From: Neurospora crassa OR74A
Lineage: Eukaryota > Ascomycota > Sordariomycetes > Sordariales > Sordariaceae
Length of the DNA: 64,000 nucleotides
Direction of reading: 5' to 3'
NCBI RefSeq assembly: GCF_000182925.2
Contig: NC_026504.1
Span: 2,480,001 to 2,544,000 of the forward strand
In this document: piece by piece, positions 11,214-22,820 of the stretch
How positions within the stretch are numbered: position 1 is the stretch's first letter
Layout of the letters: every line of letters starts with the position of its first letter
Notes under the pieces: generated by a model
Seen by the model: the letters and a program-made list of their open reading frames with translations, nothing else
Told to the model about the DNA's origin: nothing
Database searches by the model: none
Position numbers and translations under genes: made by a program

Positions 11214-12696
11214 ATGAGGAGGCTGAAACACGGAGCATGGCGGCGGACAGTACGGCAGGGCAGTAGAGAACTTAGGAAGTGTATGAAACGAAAGGTAAAA
11301 AGAGAGTCGCAGATGGCCTGCTTACACTCTCGGTTTTATTGGTTGTGCGGCCCATCAACTCGGGATAGGTTCCCCTTGTGGAAATCGACGCAAGAGGATC
11401 GAGAGGGAAACAAAACAACGAGTGGATTTTGTTGGTGTGGTCTAAAAGCTCAGCTTACCTTTCCACTCTTGTCCTGTCCTGTTGAGAGCGGGCAATTTCC
11501 GTCCTGCGAAGGAAGGGGATATTAAATGGATGGTCCTCTCCCATCCAGTCACTCCCTTTCCTTCCATTGTTTCTTGCTCTTTTTGCCAAAGACGAGATGT
11601 TGTATACAGATTTGCGCGCAACGGACATACATGTACACACACGCACACCCCCGCCACATATACCAATACAAAGGGGGGTTGGGACGGAACGGGGAATGAA
11701 GAGGGTCTGGATGGTGGCTGCTTGGCTCTGCTTTCGACAAAGAGAGACACAACCCTCGTCGGGGTGGCATCTGTGTCCTTCTTTCTCAGTGTATAATACC
11801 AAAAAAGTAGCCGAGGCCAGGGAGAAGGAAGATCATCGTCTGTATGTGTAGCATTAAGAAGTCAAATTTTTTACGAGGCATCAACGAAGTACATGACATG
11901 ATAAATCCTTCCTCTACGTATTGACTGCTCTGGCATGAGGAGAAGGCTGTGTAAGAGAGAATATGGTACTACGCAATTTACACGCATTGTACAATTCCAG
12001 GATGTGTAAGCCCTTGTTTTGTATAACAAGCATCGTAAAGGAAGAAATGGGAATACGCAACCGGCAAGAGTAAAAGACCGGACGACGAGATCGAGCCTGG
12101 AAGTTCCTCCCAAGCTTGCGCGCCTTCCATTCATCCAAACTAGAGGTTGTTTAGTATCTATTTTGCCTTGTGCTTTCTTCACATTGCTCTTGTTTATCTT
12201 ATACGTGAGAGGAAGATGAAGTTGGTGAGAGGGGAGATGAAATGTGGACTGTTCTCTCTGTAGTTGCGTCCTCACTTTCTCACCCCCTCCTGGTACTTTG
12301 TCACGACGTTTCCAAAAACACGTTCATCAGAACTTGCGACCTGATGCAAAGGGATCAATGAAGGAGACTTTGACAACTATAGAATTGGCATATTGTTAAG
12401 GTACAGTGGTCTAAGATAATAGGGTGCACCAAGGAGAACATGGAGTGCGCGTAGGTTTTCTCCTACTGGTTAAAAAAACACACATTAAGTTTCTGTTACT
12501 CATCTCTTAATCTCTTCGGCATTGTCTATCCTCTTCATCCTCATTTTGGGGTATAACCATCCGTCATCTCATTCATCGTCATCCATCTCATGAGTCATAA
12601 CCCATTCCTACCATCTCCATCACCAAAGAGTAACCCACAGAGAATCACTCGCCTCCCAAATCAACAAAAAGAAGAGACACAACGCGCTCGCTCAGC
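11214..12696. other. Convergent intergenic region, mL44 and phospholipase 3' ends
   Basis: About 1.5 kb between two stop codons. It includes an ACACACGCACACCC-type alternating stretch near 11634-11652. The open frames here are short and compositionally biased. No gene is supported. Confidence 0.45.
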
Positions 12697-15204
12697 TCAA
12701 CTGAAGTGATCACCCTCGCCCAACTTACCGTCGATCCCTAGCCTAACCTTCCTCCTCTGCCTCTCCTCCGCCATCCTCTTCTCCCTCTCCAGTCTACTAT
12801 TCTTCTTGCGTTCATACACCGCCCTTACCGTCGCCCGAATCTTCTCTTTGCCCTCGTCATAGTTCGCCCTCGCGAGTGCGACAACCTGATCAACTTGTTC
12901 CGGTGTGTACACAAAGTTCCACGTGCTCATGTAATCGCTCGAGGCTGGATCAACAGAGCTAGAAACCTTCTCGTTGGCCAGGAATGGCATGTAGACGACC
13001 GCAATGCCGGCGTTCGGCTCCATGAGCTTCCATGACGAGGTATCGTCCACTGGCGGCGGCGGCGGGTCATCGGTGCGTCGCTCCTCGGTTGTGCCGACCC
13101 AGACGGTACAGTAGCCGAGCTCGTGGGCGGTTTGGTCGTATTTCTCTTGCTGGCTCATCAAGCTCTGGTCGCTGTCGCCTTCGGGCTTTACCTTGGGGTC
13201 GTTGGCGTGTCGGATGGCTTGGTCGGCTTTGGCTTGGGCGAGTTTGTTATCGGCTTCGGCTTCTGTGGCTTCTTCAGCTTCCTTCAATTCCCTGGCGGTG
13301 GTGGAGGCCGATGCAGACGCCTTGGGCCAGCCGGCACCTATGGGCCATCCCTTAATCCCCCTTTGCCTTGCGTAACCTTCGACCACGGAGAGCCAGTTGT
13401 CCGTCTTGATGTCGGCAGAAGCATCGAATGCGACTATAATGTCGACATTGCGACCTGGCCGCAATAAGGGGTAGATAGGGAGGTTATTGGACATGCCAGA
13501 GTCCATAAGTTGGATGTAATCGGAGTCGTAAGCAAGCCGAGGAACCGTTGGCGGAAGCTTGCCGTTCATTCCGTGGATGAAATTCGGGATCGTCGCCGGA
13601 TCGATTGGATGAACCTTGCTGAGATTCTCATTGTGACCCCAGATCAAGTTGTCTACAGCCTGGAAACCACCAAGGCTCTGGATCAAAGGGCGGATTTCGC
13701 GGTAGTAATGGCTCAGTGTTGCGCAGAACGCACTGCCCCATATGCCCAGGAGTACAGGCAACCGGATTTCGGGAAGGTAGAAGCCTTCTGTTGTAGGCAG
13801 GTTGACGCCGTCTTGGAAACTTCTGCCCATGGCCCAGGTGGGGATACCGGCAGCGAACTCTTCGCAGAAAAGCTCGAAAGGCGTCATTTCAAACCACTGA
13901 AACCATGCTTCTTTCTTGGCCTCAGCTTTTGCCGCCTCTGAAGCATGAGACTGCTCGTTGTCGGCCTCGTCCAGCTCGGGGATTTCATGGCGCACAGCCG
14001 TATAAATGGGCATGGGATTTTGTCCGTAGCGAATGTACTCTTGCTGGTGAGACAGCTTGAAGTCCTGTGCATTGATGCCAAGTTCTCCCTTAGGAATGAA
14101 CAACCTGGCTGCTAGCAGCAGCCCGTATGCGTCAACGAGCCCAAAATCAGCTTCTGGATCACCCTTCAGCTTTTCTACTACGGCGGTTAGCAGTAGCTTG
14201 TTCGTAGGCGCAGACAATAGAGCCGAGAAGGCAGTAGGCGGGTAGGCAATATGAATGCCGAGACGTGCTTTCAAGTGGTTAATAAGTCGCTGGAAATCGT
14301 TGCCTGCAAGGGAGGAGAAGTACAGAGACTGAAGCCAACAGGATCCACTGACGCCTGATGTATACGTGATACAATCGAAAAGGCCATCCTCGGCCGCCGC
14401 CATATATGACCCGGTTCCAGCGACGAGCGCCCTAAGGCCACCACCAGAGCCACATATGGCAATGGTGGGTACGTCTTCTGGGTTGACATCCTCCTCTTTT
14501 ATGCCAAGGTAGTGAGCCAACGCAACGGCTGTTATCTTTTTCCTGCGCGCCAGGAAAGTTTTCTCTTCGTCACAGAGGTCCTCCGAAACGCGAACCTTGG
14601 CCGAGTACTGGATCTCAGGATTTATGGCAGGATCGCGGGCCTCCTCCCAGATTTCAGCGGCGAGAGAACCTGGGGCCATGTTGAGCTCCCGTTGGAGCTT
14701 TCTGATGTAGCCAGGAATGAGTTTGGACCATTCTGGAAGAACAAGATCGACCAGCTTGTTGGAAAGTTTGCCTGCCTCGGCCGAGGTCATGGCCGAGAAG
14801 CCCTCAAAGCCATCAACGAGTTTAGACCAGGTGCTACTATCGTCGATTTTGCCGTGAGATTCTAGCTCCTGAGCGAAGAGGTCTGTATCGCTCGATCGGT
14901 CTGTCTTCGCAGTCTTGTCGGTTGAGTCGAAAGTCTGAACAACATCAGCCGTTGGGTTGAGCGAGAAAACAAGCAAGGAGCCGAGGAGTACCGCCGAGAG
15001 GGATCGAGGGACCCGCGTCTTTGGTTTGGGCTTGTTATCGCCTGAAGCGAAGAAGCCATGTCGCGTCTGTTGGAAGGATAGCAGGGAGGGTTTCGTCCTT
15101 GCCGGTGCTCTCAAGAGGGCGCCACTTTGTGTGAGAGACCTTGCCAGGGGAGATCGGCGACCCGTTGATGAGATGGCGAAGGTCAATTGGCCCAGCCGCG
15201 CCAT
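12697..15204 (-). CDS. Cytosolic-PLA2-type phospholipase with mitochondrial-type N-terminus
   Basis: One exon encodes 835 residues. The catalytic domain of the cPLA2/lysophospholipase-B superfamily is evident: the oxyanion-hole glycines CGSGGGLRAL (about 251-260), the nucleophile elbow SGVSGSCW with Ser286, and the catalytic Asp in LMDSGMSNNLPIYPLL. These enzymes cut the sn-2 acyl chain of phospholipids by a Ser-Asp dyad. The first 65 residues are rich in Arg and Ser with no acidic residue before Asp56, followed by a hydrophobic segment at about 69-82, so it looks imported into mitochondria and membrane-anchored. I recall Aspergillus nidulans PlaA, of similar size, being reported as mitochondrial. 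A charged Ala/Glu/Lys-rich stretch interrupts the C-terminal third, and the tail is strongly basic and coiled-coil-like. No signal peptide is seen, unlike secreted phospholipase B. Confidence 0.88.
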   Translation of the reverse strand: MARLGQLTFAISSTGRRSPLARSLTQSGALLRAPARTKPSLLSFQQTRHGFFASGDNKPKPKTRVPRSLSAVLLGSLLVFSLNPTADVVQTFDSTDKTAKTDRSSDTDLFAQELESHGKIDDSSTWSKLVDGFEGFSAMTSAEAGKLSNKLVDLVLPEWSKLIPGYIRKLQRELNMAPGSLAAEIWEEARDPAINPEIQYSAKVRVSEDLCDEEKTFLARRKKITAVALAHYLGIKEEDVNPEDVPTIAICGSGGGLRALVAGTGSYMAAAEDGLFDCITYTSGVSGSCWLQSLYFSSLAGNDFQRLINHLKARLGIHIAYPPTAFSALLSAPTNKLLLTAVVEKLKGDPEADFGLVDAYGLLLAARLFIPKGELGINAQDFKLSHQQEYIRYGQNPMPIYTAVRHEIPELDEADNEQSHASEAAKAEAKKEAWFQWFEMTPFELFCEEFAAGIPTWAMGRSFQDGVNLPTTEGFYLPEIRLPVLLGIWGSAFCATLSHYYREIRPLIQSLGGFQAVDNLIWGHNENLSKVHPIDPATIPNFIHGMNGKLPPTVPRLAYDSDYIQLMDSGMSNNLPIYPLLRPGRNVDIIVAFDASADIKTDNWLSVVEGYARQRGIKGWPIGAGWPKASASASTTARELKEAEEATEAEADNKLAQAKADQAIRHANDPKVKPEGDSDQSLMSQQEKYDQTAHELGYCTVWVGTTEERRTDDPPPPPVDDTSSWKLMEPNAGIAVVYMPFLANEKVSSSVDPASSDYMSTWNFVYTPEQVDQVVALARANYDEGKEKIRATVRAVYERKKNSRLEREKRMAEERQRRKVRLGIDGKLGEGDHFS

Positions 15205-18200
15205 CTTCGCGGTTGCTGGTAGGTTGCAGTACCTCCGCTGGCAAGGCTAAAGGAAATGCTCAATATGCGATGCGGCACGACGCGGGCTAAAATTAAGAGA
15301 CACCAAAGTTAGGTTGGTGTTGCGCGCAGTCTCGAAATACCTGTAGAGGATGGGGGAGGTAGGCAGGAACCTGGGGTCCTTTATTAAAGACAGGTCCCGA
15401 CACGACACTTGTTTGGATATTGCTCTCGATTAAGGGCTATCATGTTGGCCGAAAAGCGCCCGGCCCAGTTGACGAGCGAACTTGGTCTATTTGACGAGCT
15501 TCCTAGTCCTTCCGTCCAAGTTTTATTGTCGGCAGCTTGTATGACTGTATCGATCGGTTACGGTAACTGATTCCCCGAGGAGTCTGGAGTTGATTTGTGT
15601 ATGCGATTCTGACATCATAGCTATGGAGCTTGGAAACCTGAGCTGGAGGGGCCCGAGGTCTGTTAGAAGGGTACCACCCAACAGCTTGTACTCTACCTAC
15701 TACCTTCCGACGGTGCAAGCCCGATAAGCGACCCGTAGCATATCCGGATTTCTTCGTGTCCAAGTGGAATGCTCCTGCCAGTCCCATCATCTTCGTTACT
15801 TGCCTACCTCGTACCTTTCTACTCAATCGGCAAGCAAGAACTGGAGCCCCTGGCACATTTCTCCCATGGTCACGTACTGGACCTTTTGCCTCTTCCAGTG
15901 GATATCCCGTCTACACTATTAATTAGCTCGGTGGTGTCGGGATACACTCCGGATGTTCCAACTTGCCAAGATCCCGTCCTTTGAAAGAAATCAACGCTGC
16001 AACTTGGTCCAAGCTAGCATGGATTTTTCTTGACTGTATACCGGTATGTGGGAGTACATATGTAGTCGATCTTGAAAGTTGCTTACTTACATTAACACGA
16101 ATATCCTTATCTCTGCCCACTATCCACCCGTTCTTCTTCCAACGAGCAGACGGGGAAGCATACATCGACCAACTATGTGTGCGCACCGATTAACCAATCA
16201 TGTGACTTCTCGGGAACACCCGAAGTACAATACTTGTCGTCCGAACCTTTGAGAATTACTTTAATCCTCCGCATGCAATTCTGGAACCAAACTGCCTCTA
16301 CCTAGTGGGGAAGTAGAGGATACTGTGTATACAGATGTGGTCGTGCCAGAGTGTTTTAGGAATTCCCGAAAGGCCAATGTGTTCGTCTTTGATTTCTGTG
16401 ACCGAGGCGGGAAAAAATATAAGAAAACGAAGCGTCCAGTCCAGCCCTTCCGGATGTGGGGAAGTTGATCGGATTGTTTCTTTAAAAAGCCAGGCGGCTC
16501 CATTCCCGTTCGCTTGTTATGGAGGACGGGAACTGGAGGAGCTTCTATGTATGAATGGAACTGGGGTTTCCACACCCAGGGTGTCAGACCATCAGGGCCA
16601 GGCGCATCTTGCAACCACCTCCACATGGAAGCGGTATGCTCCAGGATGCACCGAAAATCGACGGATATGCGCCCAAATGTCCCAAGCCACGCCATTGCCA
16701 TGTTTCTCTAACCATGGGACATCGAGTTGGTCCCGTGTCTTGCTTTTCTGATCTCATCCAGGGTCTCCGATGATCGACCACCGTGACGGCTTTGAAGAAG
16801 AAAAGTGATCCCTATCGACCGCACCGATCAAAATGTCCAGCAAGAACTCACGGGATTTACACCAAAGCACGGCGACAATATTTGGATGCAAGCGCCCGAG
16901 CACCACATCCAGAGTGTAGGAGCCTGACGGTAGCCACCATGTCTGTCTCATCAACAGGCGGAAACAGGCGTATAATATAAAAACACATAATCCATGGTAT
17001 TTGGCCTCCAGCAAAGACAACTTGAAGGAGATGATGCTGTTTGCCCTGACTGAAACAGTCGCTCGTCTGGTTCCGAAGTCGGGTGTGGGATCTAGACGCG
17101 CTCAAACCTACCTAGCCCGCCTACCCGTGCCTCGTAGCCAGCCTCAGCAAGTTATGTCCGAATATCATGAGCAGTCATACCAGAGAGCCAAGCACCAAAT
17201 AGAGTTGCAGAGAAGCGCGAAGCAAATCAAAATGTGAAAGTGCACGGGATTTGGTCTCCAACAAATGCACGTAATTTAATTTTCAGGAGCTCCCTGGCTC
17301 ATAAGTACTTAGCTCATCGTCACATCCGTGCTAGTACAGTGCGGACATGGCAAATTGAGCCGAGGCGGCATGACCTTTGTGGTTCCTACTCCTTTCTGCT
17401 TGCTTGTCAAATGTTTGCTCTTGTTGGTATTGCGTTCTACACTGGTAGCTTAGTGTAGGTCTCATAGGTCTCATGTTGAGATGATGGGTTAGATATTACT
17501 CATAGACAAAAGATGAAGTTCCCGTTGCTCGATGCCAGCTACTCAAGGTTAGTATATTGTGTTGACACAAGTTTTGAGATTGGATTTCTCGAGCCCCAGA
17601 ATTCACACTCATCTTTTTCCCCAAATGCTGGGCTGTAACCATGTCCTGACCAATCATGTGTCCGATTGTGTCAACCCCTGCTTATTAGTTTTCCCCTTAG
17701 CATGTCCTTTTAGGTTGCCCACCCGTCAGGCCAGTGGACACTTCCTAATCGAAGTCTAATGTGCCAGCCGGGCCACCAGCGAGCGAGGCCTTGCGACCTT
17801 GCGCCCGTGTGCAGTGTTTTACTCGTGGTCCTGGCACTGGTGCGTCGGGCCTGCCATGGCCTGTCCGGCGTCCATCCGGGTTCCAGCACGACACCACCTA
17901 ACACCACATTTGGCACGTCGAACCTGAACCCCTTTTGAACTGCTCCAAACGGAACGTCGATGCAGCCAGGCACAGGCAATCTAAACACCTACCCAATCTC
18001 CATACCCACCCCCCATCCCATCCACAATCATCCATCCATCTTCTTCGACTGAAGCCGCCCTGTCTGCTCGCTGCTGCTGCTGGTGCTTGCTGCTGCCACA
18101 CTGACTGCCGTCGCTCCTCACACAAAATTTCCCATTCTTTTCTACCGGCAACAACTCAGCATTCTCCTCCCCGTTATCACGTCCCCGTCTTCATTTCGTA

Positions 18201-18883
18201 CCTTACCTTTGGCACTCTTTTCATATTCATACGCGATCCAGCGTTACCTTTCAGATTCACCGGCCAATTGCCTTGGAAATCCGCACTAGGCGGCGCCCAT
18301 TGACAACTACCCAACCTTTGACAATACGCGAACCATCGAGGTATCTACCCTACCGGCTCGCCTTCCTTCCGGTAAGTTGATGCTGCTTGATCGTGAACTC
18401 CGATACTCTCTGTATAGACGCTCGCTCCTGGTCCAGCCCAGAGCACGTATCTACAGCCTCCCCGTCCGGCTCGACAGATACCGAATGGCTCTGTTGCTAC
18501 TGCCCCAACCTGCCGGTATCTCGTGCTCTTCGTCGTCACAAGCCCCCCTCATAGTTGCCGCTGGGCTGCGCCGATACGAGCAGCCACTCCAGCCAGCCCG
18601 TTTGCCTCCACCGCAATCCACGTTGGGGTTTTAGGTGGTGTCGGTGCTGGTAGTACCGGACTCGCACTGCAGGGCACTTGACGAGTGGGCGGTAGCCGTC
18701 TGCACGGAGAAGGAGGAAGACACATGCCGGGTGCAATTCAGCTTCCATCTCAATGACTGACGCTATTCGTTTACCTTCCAGACTTCGCGCCTTCCTTACG
18801 ATCCCGAATTTTTTTACCTTTTTCATCAACCGTTCACTTCTCGACTCGACCGAAACATCACCATCACGGTACCTTCTGCTATA
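15205..18883. other. Divergent intergenic region upstream of phospholipase and septin CDC3
   Basis: About 3.7 kb without a supported gene. The right end (roughly 17940-18880) is pyrimidine-rich and looks like the promoter and long leader of the septin gene. A GTAAGT donor at 18372 with a CTGAC branch and CCTTCCAG acceptor ending at 18781 could form an intron in the septin 5' untranslated region. The remainder shows only short overlapping frames. Confidence 0.45.
18372..18781 (+). other. Possible 5'-UTR intron of septin CDC3
   Basis: The donor GGTAAGTT at 18371-18378, an ACTGACG branch-like site near 18756 and the acceptor TTACCTTCCAG ending at 18781 fit fungal consensus. The length of 410 bases is long for this genome. 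Only transcript data could show whether it is used. Confidence 0.3.
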
Positions 18884-21110
18884 ATGGGTAAGCGCTTGCT
18901 TTCTGTCCTCTACTTAACCTGCCCATTCGACCAAGCCGCAGGAAGCATCGCCGGATCACCGACCTCCTCGTACCTTACTCTACGGTCCAAGGGCTCAACA
19001 AAACCCGACTCAACGCCGCCCTTCGCCGACTTTTCATCTCCCTTCCCCCCACCAACATCACAGCTCGTTCTTCTGATACGATCATCACATTCGTTGTCCG
19101 CTTGCCATCTACCGTTTCTTGGGAACCGTCTTTTTTTTGGAAGAGAACCATCTTACCACCCAAATACTTTGTTCAAACGACTCCGCTGCAATGCATTTCG
19201 CTACCATGATGCACAATGCCACCCGGGGCCGCGCCAAAAGTGTTCAGTTTGAGAAGAGCTTCGCCAGTCTCGCTGAAACCATCGATGGAAGCGCCTCGCG
19301 GGATGGTCCCGTGTCCCCCGTTTCCGTCTCCGGAACACGGACCAGCAGTTTGCCCCTTGGGGAGAACAACGAGATGATCAAGAAGGCTCTACGCCGATAC
19401 AAGAGCTTGCTGGAAATCGAGGACCCGGCCCCGACGTTGCCAATGACCCAACAATTCTCATACGACGAGCTATATCCCAAGGCTACGGATCCGACTGTGT
19501 CCCAGGAGCCATTACCGAAGCGGCCTTTATCCTCTAGTAGTTGAGAGCTCCGCGCACTTGACTGGACATACATTACATACTTTTGGGCACAAGATGATGG
19601 ATATCATGCTAACGTTGGCTCTATGACAGCTTCGAACGGTATTCCCACCTCTCCTCCTGTTAGGGCGGCTCCCGTACCTCAGTCATCGACTTCCCAGCCA
19701 TTGCCATCTCAGACGAAACAACATCAAGATGCTTCTGGTTCTGACACCGTGGCCGCAGCTCTCCCTTCTACCTTGAGCGACAACCGAAACATTGTCCGAA
19801 GGAAGCTGACGGGATACGTTGGTTTCGCCAACCTTCCCAACCAATGGCACCGCAAGAGCGTCCGCAAGGGCTTCAACTTCAATGTCATGGTTGTTGGTAT
19901 GTGACGCTTTCTGTGTCCATTGAAGGAGATTTACTAATTCTAGACATGCAGGTGAATCGGGACTCGGAAAGTCGACCCTCGTTAACACTCTCTTTAACAC
20001 TTCGCTTTACCCTCCCAAGGAGCGCAAGGGACCTAGCCTCGACATTGTTCCCAAGACTGTCACCATTCAGTCTATCAGCGCCGATATTGAAGAGGCTGGT
20101 GTTCGCCTCCGTTTGACCGTCGTTGACACTCCTGGCTTCGGCGACTTTGTCAACAACGACGAGTCTTGGCGTCCTATTGTGGACAACATCGAACAGCGCT
20201 TCGATGCTTACTTGGATGCCGAAAACAAGGTGAACCGCATGAACATTGTGGACAACAGGATCCATGCCTGTGTGTTCTTCATCCAGCCCACCGGTCACTC
20301 GCTCAAGCCTCTTGATATCGAGGTCATGAAGCGTCTCCACACCAAGGTCAACTTGATTCCCGTCATCGCCAAGTCGGATACTCTCACCGATGACGAGATT
20401 GCTGCTTTCAAGGCTAGAGTATGTCTTCGGGCCCTACTGGTTCTGCGATCAATACTAACAGTTTATCATAGATTCTTGCGGATATCAAGTACCACAAGGT
20501 GCAAATCTTTGAGGGCCCTCGCTACGAACTCGACGATGAGGAGACCATCGCGGAGAACAACGAGATCATGTCCAAGGTCCCCTTCGCTGTTGTCGGTGCG
20601 ACCAACGAGATCACAAACGCCGATGGCCGTAAGGTTCGCGGTCGCCGTTACCCTTGGGGTGTGATCGAGGTGGACAATGAGGAGCATTGCGACTTTGTGA
20701 AGCTCCGCCAGATGCTCATCCGTACTCACATGGAGGAGCTCAAGGAGCACACCAACAACGTCCTTTACGAGAACTACCGCACGGACAAGTTGATCGCTAT
20801 GGGCGTCTCTCAAGATCCAAGCGTCTTCAAGGAGGTGAACCCAGCCGTCAAGCAGGAGGAAGAGCGCGCCCTCCACGAACAGAAGCTTGCGAAGATGGAA
20901 GCCGAAATGAAGATGGTCTTCCAGCAAAAGGTTGCTGAAAAGGAATCCAAGCTGAAGCAGAGCGAAGAGGAGCTGTATGCTCGTCATAGGGAGATGAAGG
21001 AGCAGCTGGAGCGCCAACGACTGGAGCTCGAGGAGAAGAAGTCCCGAATCGAAAGTGGGCGGCCAATTGAGAAGGAGCCGACAAAGAGGAAGGGATTTTC
21101 TCTCCGATAA
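18884..21110 (+). CDS. cdc3: Septin CDC3
   Basis: The exons of the short form are 18884-18887, 19630-19896, 19952-20418 and 20472-21110, giving 458 residues starting [12 protein letters not shown] second candidate first exon at 19191-19536 uses the same acceptor and would give 572 residues. The GTP-binding septin core is complete: P-loop GESGLGKST (about 91-99), the G3 motif VDTPGFGD, the G4 motif AKSD, and the septin unique element ([18 protein letters not shown]). The leading segment [16 protein letters not shown] is the polybasic CDC3 signature, and the C-terminus is a long coiled coil (about 365-450). Septins of this group polymerise with CDC10, CDC11 and CDC12 homologues into filaments at septa, hyphal tips and branch points. 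Which first exon dominates cannot be decided from sequence. Confidence 0.92.
19191..19536 (+). other. cdc3: Candidate alternative first coding exon of septin CDC3
   Basis: From the ATG at 19191 the frame is open for 115 codons inside the large first intron. A GTAGTT donor at 19537, a TGCTAAC branch near 19607 and the acceptor at 19629 define a normal 93-base intron that joins in frame to exon 2. The encoded extension is hydrophilic, Ser/Thr/Pro-rich, with a basic helix-like segment ([18 protein letters not shown]). Its length is close to the N-terminal extension of yeast Cdc3. The donor is not ideal, so this is a supported guess. Confidence 0.5.
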
Positions 21111-22820
21111 TTTTGCGGCAACAACTTCACCCGCCTCTCACGACTGTTGTACTGTCATGTTATCCCGCATACACCTCGGCCTGCCGCTTCATTCCTTCAT
21201 TCTCTGTTTTCCATTTGTTCATCTTCTAATCATAACCTCCTAATCCTGCGGGAGGATCCCCTCGCAAGCCAACAGTCTCTTTGCAGATCCCTTCATAACC
21301 GGATGGGTTTCTGTTAGAAATTTGTTGGCTGCCGTAAACGGTCAAATTTCCAAAAGCCGGTGTGTTCCGTCGTTGGGACGGGGTGCGGTCCGGTCGACTT
21401 TGTTCTTGAAAAGCTAATGCAGATGTAATTGGGCCGGAGGAGCTTTTTCGAGAATCTCTTACTTCACAATGGCAGCATGGTTCCAACAGATATATCCTCT
21501 TATCTGCTTTAGGGAGTTGAGTTCCGAAAATATGAGGGAGAAGAAAGAGAGATAATTCGTTGGCTGTTCCCCATCAGATGTTTGCGGCGCAGCAGCAATC
21601 AGGCCCTCAACTCCCTTTCGCGGCTCTGCTTGCCCTTGTCTTCTTGACCGACTGTCGGCAACATCATGTTTCCGGCTGCCACCATGACTGACAAGTCGGT
21701 TAGGATGCTGTGGCTGGCGGGAGCGAGGAGCAATTCACAACCGAGAAGCTCATAGAGGGATCAGAAGGAGTCGGGTTTGAATTGTGCTCGCGACGTTGCA
21801 CCATATGCAAGTTGCAAAGGGGGCGTAAGGGAACAGGCGGGAAATCTCACTTGGACGAAAAGCAACGAACGACCAGATATCCCAACAACACATGTATTTT
21901 ATTAACTGCTTTCATCGGCGATCAGATGTTTTTATTTCACGGGGAATTCTTGTAGGAGGTTTTTCTTTTCACGGTTTACGGTCGGTCATACCCAACCCAA
22001 CATTTCCGGCCGATTCTCTCAACTGGTGCTTCGCTCTCCAGCCACGGAGGGTTCTTGCTTACCACATAAAACATACACACACTCAACGTACACTTAGCCT
22101 CTCCTAGATAGTTATTTCTTAGCCTTTTTCTCTCTCGCGCTCTCAAGGCGAATTTTGCCGTCTTCCTCAGTGATAAGTGTTTACCTTTGCACTGCTCCTC
22201 TCGATCGACAATGCTATGATTGGCAATTTTACTATATAAGCACTGAGCTTTCAGAGAGGAGACCGTAGGTGTCTCGGTGGTTCTCATCTGTCTCATGACT
22301 TTCTTACGCAAAGAAGAAGGAAATTTGTCTATGCCCCTCTTTATATCCATTTAGTTAATAGTGGTAATGATACATGTAGCGTACATCGATGCCGAAGGGG
22401 GCGAACTGAATGAGTCTGCAACAGATTGTTCGGGTATTGAGGAACGAACAAACTGTTACGCGCAATGTGCCCAAAATACGTATGAAGTCAACTCATCTCA
22501 TGCATGATCCATCCCCGTCTCCTTTTTCTCCGGGAATCGCGAGATTTGCCGCCCACTTCGCAGCTTTCTCATCGAGACCGAACCCGATTTCCAACGCATG
22601 GTCCAACTGAAGCCGCAGCAGGTGCAGAGTATCACATCATCCGAGGTTGCCTTGAAGATGCAACAAGCACAATAGAGCGTACCCGCGACATGCAAAAAAC
22701 TGGGTGCGCGCGACTCTAATCGTCCATTGGCGAATTCTACCGCTCTGAGACGGCAGAGAGTGACTGCCGTTCCTCCCTCCATCTCCCCTTTTCATTCCCT
22801 CGCTCCTAACTAGACCTCCT
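21111..22820. other. Convergent intergenic region, septin and NAM9 3' ends
   Basis: About 1.7 kb between two stops. Weakly protein-like but unconnected frames occur around 22560-22675 on both strands, and near 22118-22175 on the minus strand. None has a start, matched splice sites and family resemblance together, so no gene is called. Confidence 0.4.

Noticed and set aside
10401-11231. 276-codon minus-strand frame over mL44
   Set aside because: It is a compositional shadow of the mL44 coding strand with Gly/Val/Leu-rich, family-less sequence.
22118-22680. Protein-like fragments between septin and NAM9 (minus EEDGKIRLESAREKK; minus LDEKAAKWAANLAIPGEK; plus DFQRMVQLKPQQVQ)
   Set aside because: They lack starts, matched splice sites and family resemblance, and two of them overlap on opposite strands, so at most one could be real.
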